Source: an uncultured Clostridia bacterium
Lineage (GTDB): Bacteria > Bacillota > Clostridia > TANB77 > CAG-508
DNA length: 6,387 nt
Assembly: GCA_944393305.1 (NCBI GenBank)
Contig: CALXZS010000076.1
Span: forward strand, 1 to 6,387
Direction of reading: 5' to 3'
Shown: piece after piece, positions 1 to 4,903 of the stretch
How positions within the stretch are numbered: position 1 is the first letter of the stretch
How the letters are laid out: the number at the start of each line of letters is the position of its first letter
Notes under the pieces: model-generated
What the model was told of the DNA's origin: nothing
Database searches by the model: none
The model's input: the letters and a program-made list of their open reading frames with translations, nothing else
Program-made: the position numbers and the translations under genes

Positions 1-1
1 A

Positions 2-952
2 TCTGAAATAGGAGCAGTAGGTCATAGAATAGTTCATGGTGGAGAATATTTTAGCGATTCTGCTGTTATAGATGAAAAAAAAAATAAAAAAATAGACGAC
101 TGTGCTAGTTTGGCACCTGTACATAATCCAGCAGCTATAATAGGAATTAGAGCATGTCAAGAATTAATGCCAGGCAAGCCAATGGTAGCAGTTTTTGATA
201 CAGCATTCCATCAATCTATACCAGAAGAAAGATATATATATCCAATACCATATAAATATTATGAAAAATATAAAATTAGAAAATATGGCGCTCATGGTAC
301 ATCTCATTTTTATGTTTCAAGAAGAATGGCAGATGTATTAAATAAACCAATAGAAAATTCAAAATTTGTAGTTTGTCATTTAGGTCAAGGAGCAAGCATT
401 TGTGCTGTACAAAATGGAAAATCAGTAGATACATCAATGGGACTTACACCACTTGGAGGAATTCCAATGTGTGCTAGGTCAGGTGATTTAGATCCATCAG
501 TTGTTACATACATAATGGATAAAGAAAATATTGCACCAAAAGATATGGAAACTATGCTAAATAAAGAATCTGGTGTTTATGGAATTTCAGGAGTATCTGT
601 TGATTTTAGAGATATTGAAGCCGCTAGCGCAAATGGAGATAAAAAAGCAGAATTATCTCTAAAACACTATAAATATATTGTAGCTCAATTTATAGCAAAA
701 TATGTTGTATCTATGCAAGGAATAGATGGAATTGCATTTACCGCGGGTGTTGGAGAAAATCAATGTGGAATAAGAAAAGGAATTTGCGAAAACTTGAAAT
801 TTATGGGAATTGAAATTGATGATGAAAGAAATAAAATAAAAGGTGAAGAAATTCAAATTTCATCAGATAATTCAAAAGTTCCAGTATGGGTAATTCCTAC
901 AAATGAGGAATTAGTAATCGCAAGAGATACTGTAAGACTTATAAGTAAATAA
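2..952 (+). CDS. ackA: acetate kinase, C-terminal part (5' end outside window)
   Basis: Reversible transfer of phosphate between acetyl phosphate and ADP, giving ATP and acetate in the cytoplasm; the last step of acetate fermentation after phosphotransacetylase. The frame is open from base 2, so the gene enters from the left; the TTG at 110 is an internal Leu, not a start. About 316 residues are visible. Family motifs in order: VGHRIVHGGE (residues 6-15), APVHNPA (38-44), VFDTAFH (64-70), YGAHGTSH (95-102), CHLGQGAS (125-132), ARSGDLDP (158-165), SGVYGISG and DFRDIE, FTAGVGEN, and IPTNEELVIARDT near the end. With a constant offset of 82 they line up with Methanosarcina thermophila AckA (R91, D148, H180, R241, G331, E384 all kept), so about 82 residues are missing. 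Several pocket residues differ from the family (see findings). No ordinary terminator follows; repeat copy 1 begins 6 bases after the stop. Confidence 0.96.
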   Translation, partial: SEIGAVGHRIVHGGEYFSDSAVIDEKKNKKIDDCASLAPVHNPAAIIGIRACQELMPGKPMVAVFDTAFHQSIPEERYIYPIPYKYYEKYKIRKYGAHGTSHFYVSRRMADVLNKPIENSKFVVCHLGQGASICAVQNGKSVDTSMGLTPLGGIPMCARSGDLDPSVVTYIMDKENIAPKDMETMLNKESGVYGISGVSVDFRDIEAASANGDKKAELSLKHYKYIVAQFIAKYVVSMQGIDGIAFTAGVGENQCGIRKGICENLKFMGIEIDDERNKIKGEEIQISSDNSKVPVWVIPTNEELVIARDTVRLISK

Positions 953-958
953 TGTACT

Positions 959-1085
959 TAAGCTTTACTATACGTTCTTTCGCATTTCACTTCGCGGTTC
1001 GCTTTGCTCAGCGCTCGCACGTTACACTCCGCTCCTACGTCGCCTACGCTCACTTGAAATGCTTTAGAACATATTGTATGACTTA
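959..1085. repeat. GC-rich palindromic repeat element, copy 1
   Basis: The core at 983-1062 is strikingly GC-rich in AT-rich surroundings. It is made of short CGCT/TCGC/GCTC-like words and starts with CATTTCA and ends with TGAAATG. The flanks 959-989 and 1055-1085 are inverted repeats, matching at 23 of 31 positions, so a transcript would fold into a long interrupted stem with the core as its head. The core matches copy 2 at 79 of 81 positions in the same orientation. It fills most of the spacer between ackA and the next gene and may replace a terminator for ackA (inference). It is not a riboswitch or tRNA that I recognise. Confidence 0.85.
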
Positions 1086-1108
1086 TGTAGTAATATATGT
1101 AGTAATAT
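1085..1108. repeat. 12-bp perfect tandem duplication
   Basis: ATGTAGTAATAT occurs twice back to back (1085-1096 and 1097-1108). It sits directly at the right edge of repeat copy 1 and upstream of the ribosome binding site of the membrane gene. It could be replication slippage or a scar at the element border. Nothing shows a function. Confidence 0.75.
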
Positions 1109-1131
1109 AAGAAAGAAAAGAGGTACTATCA

Positions 1132-1797
1132 TTGAAGAATAATAAAGAAAAATTAAAATTTAAAAATATATATAAAAAAGTAAATCATAACCCATATTGC
1201 CAAATAACTAATATTTTAAAAAAATGCACTTTGAAATCTAATGTAAAGAATTTGTTTACTAATTCATGGAAAGTAATACTAATAACTTTATTAATACTTT
1301 TAGCTATTTTTATTTATACATTTTGGAATAATTTAATTGCTGTTTTATATTGTGTACTTTTGATATTATTCTTCTTTATAGCTACAATTTGCTTTAATTC
1401 ATATAAAATATCTTTAGGAGAAAATGAATTAAAGTATAAAATAAATTTTCAAGAAAATATCATTTCTTATGATAATTTAGGTAATATATTTATGGGAAGG
1501 GATTGTATAAAATTCTTTTTCATTCCAATATATTTTTATAACATTAAAGTAACATATTTAACAGATAATGAACACTTAGGTATGCTATCTTTTCCAGTTT
1601 TTATGCTAAATAAAAAAGATATACTAAAATTCTTTTCTGCTTTTGAAGTAGAGGCATATAAAGATGAGAAAGAGGAAATAGAAAAAGAAAAAAATAATAG
1701 AAAAAATTTCTATAAAGCGATTGGAATTGGTTTGGTAATTTTATTTATAGCGTTATTCATTATGTCAATATTTATTTACATATTCACTAAAAAATAA
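1132..1797 (+). CDS. hypothetical membrane protein, three predicted helices with a possible PH-like middle domain
   Basis: I do not recognise this 221-residue protein. The start is TTG at 1132, supported by AAAGAGGT about 7 bases upstream; the next in-frame ATG is at about residue 121, inside the protein. The basic N-terminus (1-46, rich in Lys and Asn) is followed by a hydrophobic hairpin (about 47-64 and 68-88), a soluble stretch (about 90-175), a charged Glu/Lys segment (about 176-192) and a last helix (about 197-218). The soluble part after the hairpin, with alternating beta-like segments (YKISLGENELKYKI, then VTYLTDNEHLGMLSFP), resembles the layout of bacterial PH-domain (YdbT/DUF304-type) membrane proteins; this is a weak inference from pattern alone. 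The gene lies between two almost identical direct repeats and has no functional link to either neighbour. Confidence 0.75.
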   Translation: MKNNKEKLKFKNIYKKVNHNPYCQITNILKKCTLKSNVKNLFTNSWKVILITLLILLAIFIYTFWNNLIAVLYCVLLILFFFIATICFNSYKISLGENELKYKINFQENIISYDNLGNIFMGRDCIKFFFIPIYFYNIKVTYLTDNEHLGMLSFPVFMLNKKDILKFFSAFEVEAYKDEKEEIEKEKNNRKNFYKAIGIGLVILFIALFIMSIFIYIFTKK

Positions 1798-1854
1798 AAA
1801 TTGCATATAATGTAATAGACAGTTATAATTTACGGCTTACAATTTTAAAACAAT

Positions 1855-2072
1855 TTGTTACAATTTACAGCTTAAATAAATTGCTTTAAACTTTAATATA
1901 CATTCTTTCACATTTCACTTCGCGGTTCGCTTTGCTCAGCGCTCGCACGTTACGCTCCGCTCCTACGTCGCCTGCGCTCACTTGAAATGCTCAAGAAAAT
2001 ATATTAAAGCTAAAAATAAAATTAGGGCTGTGAATAGTAAAAATAATTTATATAAGTCGTAAATTGTAACAA
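1855..2072. repeat. GC-rich palindromic repeat element, copy 2, with nested inverted arms
   Basis: The core is 1911-1990, with the same CATTTCA/TGAAATG borders as copy 1. Inner arms 1889-1917 and 1983-2011 pair at 23 of 29 positions. Outer arms 1855-1888 and 2039-2072 pair at 28 of 34, beginning with a perfect 14-mer, TTGTTACAATTTAC. Only about 27 bases (2012-2038) of the right half are unpaired, so nearly the whole spacer is one interrupted palindrome. A further direct copy of the outer-arm word AATTTACRRCTTA lies at 1827-1839 (also 1862-1874, and inverted at 2053-2065), hinting at a partial duplication of the left end. This element accounts for most of the 342-base spacer 1798-2139; no ORF or known RNA was seen in the rest. 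Confidence 0.85.
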
Positions 2073-2084
2073 TAAACATATTTC

Positions 2085-2114
2085 AATATAAAATTTATAA
2101 TTAAATTTTATATT
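2085..2114. other. AT-only perfect hairpin upstream of lysC
   Basis: Arms 2085-2097 (AATATAAAATTTA) and 2102-2114 are exact reverse complements around a 4-base loop, TAAT. The hairpin lies just before the ribosome binding site of lysC (GAAAGAGG, 2125-2132). With no G or C in the stem it is weak as RNA. It might be an operator-like inverted repeat or merely chance in very AT-rich DNA. Confidence 0.4.
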
Positions 2115-2139
2115 TATATTAATTGAAAGAGGCTTTTTT

Positions 2140-3297
2140 ATGAATACTGTTGTATTAAAATTTGGAGGAAGCTCAGTTTCAGATAACATAAATTTAAATA
2201 TTGTAGCTCAAAAAATAATTGAATTTAAAAAAGAAAATAATGTAGTATGTGTTGTTTCAGCACAAGGAAAAACGACAGATAATTTAATTAAGGAGGCAAA
2301 AGAATTAAGTGCCATTCCAAATGAAAGGGAAATGGATGTTTTACTTAGTACAGGTGAGCAAGTATCTGCATCAAAACTTGCCATACTTCTGAATATGCTA
2401 GGACATAAAGCAATATCTCTTACTGGATGGCAAGCAGGAATTTATACAAATTCAGATTACCAATCATCAAAAGTAGTAGACATAAATACATCAAGAATCA
2501 ATAAAGAAATTGAAGACGGAAAAATAGTTGTAGTTACTGGATTTCAAGGAATTGATAAATATAGTAATATTACAACTTTAGGTAGAGGTGGTTCAGATAC
2601 AACTGCTGTGGCATTAGCAGCAGCTTTAAAAGCAGAGCATTGCTATATTTTCTCTGACGTAGATGGAGTTTATACTGCCGACCCTAAATCTGTAAAATTA
2701 GCACATAAATTAAGTTCTATTTCATATGAAGAGATGTCGTATATTTCTGGTGAAGGTGCAAAAGTTTTACATGATAGATGTGTAGAGTTGGCAGAAAAAT
2801 ATGATATGCCTATTATTACGGCTTCTACATTCAATACACATAAAGGTACAAAAATAAGTAATTGTATGGAAGATACTGTAATAAAAAGTATTATAAAAAA
2901 CGACAATATTTTATTAGTAAAGATAGGAAATATAGAATTACCATATAATTTAATTAACAAACTAATAAATGAAAATATTAAGATTGGAAAATATATCATT
3001 AAAGGAAAATATGCTGAATTTACAATTAACAAAACAGATAGAGCAAAATTAGAAAAAATGCTTGATAAAAAGAATTATAATATTTCGATTGAATCTGTTA
3101 CAAAAATATCTGTTGTAGGTTCTGGTATTTCTAATCATCCGGAAATTTTAAAGAAAATTTTAGATGTATTTAAAGATATAAATGAAAATATTTTAGAAAT
3201 AGATGTATCAGCTTGTAAAATCTCTATTTTGTTTAGTGAAATTGTTGATATTAAATATTTAAATAATCTTCATGATAAATGTTGTTGTAAAAAATAA
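2140..3297 (+). CDS. lysC: aspartate kinase (monofunctional)
   Basis: Phosphorylates L-aspartate with ATP to 4-phospho-L-aspartate, the first step toward lysine/diaminopimelate, threonine and methionine. The 385-residue protein opens with the amino-acid kinase signature KFGGSSV (7-13). It then has STGEQVSA (70-77), GFQGID...ITTLGRGGSDTTAVALAAAL (134-163), DVDGVYTADP (173-182) and SGEGAKVLH (203-211). Residues from about 255 form the regulatory part. The second ACT domain is clear (KISVVGSGISNHPEI, from 322, through KISILF), but the first is short and poorly conserved. The usual ISTSEIKIS-like strand reads IDVSACKIS here, so feedback control may differ (inference). No homoserine dehydrogenase domain is fused. 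The C-terminus is an odd DKCCCKK. The start is ATG with GAAAGAGG 7 bases upstream. No lysine riboswitch is visible in the leader. lysC, dapG and similar symbols are used for paralogues, so the isozyme class is uncertain. Confidence 0.93.
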   Translation: MNTVVLKFGGSSVSDNINLNIVAQKIIEFKKENNVVCVVSAQGKTTDNLIKEAKELSAIPNEREMDVLLSTGEQVSASKLAILLNMLGHKAISLTGWQAGIYTNSDYQSSKVVDINTSRINKEIEDGKIVVVTGFQGIDKYSNITTLGRGGSDTTAVALAAALKAEHCYIFSDVDGVYTADPKSVKLAHKLSSISYEEMSYISGEGAKVLHDRCVELAEKYDMPIITASTFNTHKGTKISNCMEDTVIKSIIKNDNILLVKIGNIELPYNLINKLINENIKIGKYIIKGKYAEFTINKTDRAKLEKMLDKKNYNISIESVTKISVVGSGISNHPEILKKILDVFKDINENILEIDVSACKISILFSEIVDIKYLNNLHDKCCCKK

Positions 3298-3311
3298 TTA
3301 ATATTTTAATT

Positions 3312-3585
3312 AAAAATTTTGTTGCAATTTTATAAGTTATATTAATGATAAAAATTATTACAGTTCATCTACCTATACTAAAAAATACGAATATACATTC
3401 TTTCACATTTCACTGCGCGGGTCGCTCGTTTATACTCGCTCCAGCTTGCACGCTGCACTTCGCTTTACAAGCTTCGTTCGCTGAAATGTTTAATATTTTT
3501 ATGATAGTTACTGAAGTTTAACAAGAAATTTTGAATATACAATTTTTTTACAATTAATAAAACTTTAAATTGCAACAAAATTTTT
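3312..3585. repeat. GC-rich palindromic repeat element, copy 3 (diverged), with 19-bp perfect outer inverted repeat
   Basis: The core at 3406-3488 (83 bp) is bounded by ACATTTCA/TGAAATGT. It shares 25 identical bases with copy 2 at the left border (3390-3414 against 1895-1919) but has a diverged interior; a common TYGCACGYTRCRCTYCGCT stretch can still be aligned. The outermost arms are a perfect 19-mer, AAAAATTTTGTTGCAATTT (3312-3330), and its reverse complement (3567-3585). Weaker pairing continues inward with small gaps. The word TTGTTRCAATTT is shared with the outer arms of copy 2, so the arms belong to the element and are not local accidents. It fills most of the 359-base spacer 3298-3656 between lysC and yabP. 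lysC has no other visible terminator. Confidence 0.83.
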
Positions 3586-3599
3586 TATAATATTCTTAG

Positions 3600-3627
3600 T
3601 CATATTTATTAATTTCCTGAATATAAT
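3600..3627 (+). promoter_or_regulatory. candidate sigma-E-type sporulation promoter for yabP
   Basis: TCATATT (3600-3606) and AATATAAT (3620-3627) are separated by 13 bases. This resembles the sigma-E -35 (about TCATATT) and -10 (about CATAYAAT) elements. yabP and yabQ are mother-cell sigma-E genes in Bacillus subtilis, so such a promoter is expected here. The -10 also contains TATAAT, so a sigma-A promoter cannot be excluded, although no TTGACA-like box stands 17 bases upstream of it. It lies between repeat copy 3 and the AGGAGG site of yabP. Confidence 0.4.
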
Positions 3628-3656
3628 TAATTATAAAGATTTAGGAGGTATAAGGT

Positions 3657-3960
3657 ATGATACAAGAAGAACGTAAGACAACCTTTAAAGAAGGAACAAA
3701 AAGTATACAAAATTTAATATTAGAAAACAGAGAAAAACTATCTATTTCAGCAGTTTTAGATGTTTTAAGTTTTGATGATCAAATAGTTATTTTAGAAACA
3801 GAGTTAGGTATGCTTACAATAAAAGGCGAAGATTTAAGAATAAATAAGCTTAGTATAGATACCCGGAGATGTAATTATTGAAGGAAATATAAACAGTTTA
3901 AGTTATAGTGAAAAAGAAGAAAGAAAATCTGGAAATTTTTTAGGAAAAATTTTTAAATAA
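3657..3960 (+). pseudogene. yabP: sporulation protein YabP, frameshifted
   Basis: YabP is a small mother-cell sporulation protein of about 100 residues, encoded next to yabQ in spore formers; its exact role is unclear. The start is ATG at 3657 with an ideal AGGAGG at 3643-3648. The first 66 or so codons match the family core (FDDQIVILETELGMLTIKGEDL...LSID). The frame then runs into TGA at 3879-3881 after an unrelated tail, RRCNY. One frame over, from 3865, the normal end of the protein is intact: GDVIIEGNINSLSY, then an SGNFLGKIFK end and TAA at 3958-3960. Dropping one base of the CCC at 3862-3864 joins the halves into a 100-residue protein, the usual length. So there is either a real +1 mutation or a base-call error. 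The gene upstream in B. subtilis (the S4-domain yabO/rqcP) is absent here. Confidence 0.85.
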
Positions 3961-3985
3961 GAGAGGAAATAAATGAGTCAGTTTT

Positions 3986-4444
3986 TTGAGCGGGCAATTA
4001 GGTATATTTCTTATGTGCATTGCAGGAGGAATCATAATTAGCTTATTATATGACATATTTAGAGCATTAAGAAAATCAATAAAAACCTCAGATTTGGTAA
4101 CATATATAGAGGATGTAATTTTTTGGATATTAGTTGGTAGTTTTTTAATATATTTAATATTTATTTTAAATAATGGTAATATCAGATTCTTCATTTTTGT
4201 TGGTTTAATCTTAGGTGGAATATTTTATTATTTTACATTTAGCAAATTATTTATGAAAATTACAGTAAAAATTTTTACTTTTTTAAAAAGGATTTTACTT
4301 GCTCCTATTAGAATAATATTAAAATTTAATAAAAGGTTAATTTGTCTGGTATGTATAAATTTACAAAATATGACAAAATTTATAAAAAAGCTTCCTAAAA
4401 TAACAAAAAGTAAGAAAAAAGTTAGCAATGAAAAAGGAATTTAA
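3986..4444 (+). CDS. yabQ: spore cortex biosynthesis protein YabQ (start region probably frameshifted; likely true start 3973)
   Basis: YabQ is a mother-cell membrane protein needed for spore cortex formation in B. subtilis. The protein shows hydrophobic segments at about residues 3-24 (GQLGIFLMCIAGGIIISLLY, followed by the family's YDIFR), 41-62 (EDVIFWILVGSFLIYLIFIL) and 67-86, and a basic C-terminal tail. Position after yabP and before divIC is the conserved order. The frame as read can begin only at TTG 3986, which has no ribosome binding site. A good one (GAGAGG, 3961-3966) serves ATG 3973, which is in another frame and reads only 22 codons. Removing one T from the six at 3982-3987 makes that ATG read MSQFLSGQLG into this frame. 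A one-base insertion, real or an error, is therefore the simplest explanation. Confidence 0.85.
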   Translation: MSGQLGIFLMCIAGGIIISLLYDIFRALRKSIKTSDLVTYIEDVIFWILVGSFLIYLIFILNNGNIRFFIFVGLILGGIFYYFTFSKLFMKITVKIFTFLKRILLAPIRIILKFNKRLICLVCINLQNMTKFIKKLPKITKSKKKVSNEKGI

Positions 4445-4504
4445 GACATTTTGTAGAATAATAATAATAGAGATTTTATATTATTATTTGGAGTGATATT
4501 ACTT

Positions 4505-4771
4505 ATGAAAAAAATTCTAAAATATATTTTTATTATATTAATTACTATATATGTTGTTCATATATTTATTGTGCAACAAGGAACTTTGAATTCATATACA
4601 ACAGAAAGTAAAGAATATCAAAGTCAAATTGAAAGTGCCAAAGAAGAACAAGAAGAATTGAATCAAACTATACAAGATTTAAATTCTACTGAATATATAG
4701 AAGATGAAGCTAGAGAAAAATTAGATATGTATTTGCCAAATGAAAGAGTTTATATAGATATAACCAAGTAA
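4505..4771 (+). CDS. divIC: septum formation initiator, DivIC/FtsB family
   Basis: A small bitopic protein of the divisome that works with FtsL and DivIB/FtsQ at the septum. The 88 residues show a short basic N-terminus (MKKILK), one membrane helix (about 7-23), a Glu/Gln-rich coiled coil (about 30-62), and the family's C-terminal signature with IEDEAREKLDMYLPNERVY. ATG 4505 is chosen because GGAGTG (4490-4495) lies about 9 bases upstream; the in-frame GTG at 4493 overlaps that site. It follows yabQ after 60 bases and ends the yabP-yabQ-divIC cluster, as in B. subtilis, where yabR and spoIIE follow; here rho follows instead. The reading frame is intact. Confidence 0.9.
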   Translation: MKKILKYIFIILITIYVVHIFIVQQGTLNSYTTESKEYQSQIESAKEEQEELNQTIQDLNSTEYIEDEAREKLDMYLPNERVYIDITK

Positions 4772-4802
4772 AAATTTCCAATACTTGGTTTACTTTTTTT
4801 TA
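4762..4802 (+). terminator. rho-independent terminator after divIC
   Basis: AACCAAGTA (4762-4770) pairs perfectly with TACTTGGTT (4782-4790) around an 11-base loop, followed by TAC and a run of T. The left arm overlaps the last divIC codons and part of its TAA stop, a compact arrangement. It separates the sporulation/division cluster from rho. Confidence 0.85.
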
Positions 4803-4903
4803 TTTTTGTAGTATAATAATTATAGTGTTTTCATAATTGTTTTTAATCTTTTTGATTTTCCAATAAATAAAAACATTAAAATTTTAAAGTTAAGGAGAAA
4901 AAT

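Noticed and set aside
659..856. Minus-strand ORF opposite ackA (and similar minus-strand ORFs at 2670-3032, 3940-4194, 4228-4428, 5203-5577, 5695-5949)
   Set aside because: All lie opposite well-supported + strand genes, and their proteins look like antisense translations of AT-rich coding DNA. None shows a recognisable domain.
110..952. Start of acetate kinase at TTG 110
   Set aside because: The frame is open to base 2 and encodes the family motif VGHRIVHGGE upstream, so the TTG is an internal Leu.
983..1062. Small peptide encoded in the GC-rich core
   Set aside because: The core is stop-free in some frames on both strands, but this follows from its high GC content. There is no start with a ribosome binding site, and the diverged copy 3 does not preserve a peptide.
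2012..2139. Lysine riboswitch before lysC
   Set aside because: The leader is nearly all A and T, far too short and lacking the conserved lysine-box elements; only an AT-only hairpin and a ribosome binding site are visible.
959..3585. CRISPR array
   Set aside because: Only three repeats of variable length, 0.8-1.4 kb apart with genes between them; no regular spacers and no cas genes.
3973..3990. Programmed ribosomal frameshift at T6 in yabQ
   Set aside because: The required shift is +1 directly after the start codon, with no stimulatory structure or known precedent in this family. A homopolymer length error or mutation is simpler.
4457..4488. AT-only inverted repeat between yabQ and divIC as a terminator
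   Set aside because: The 10-bp AATAATAATA stem has no GC pair and lacks a T run; it is probably low-complexity DNA inside the cluster.
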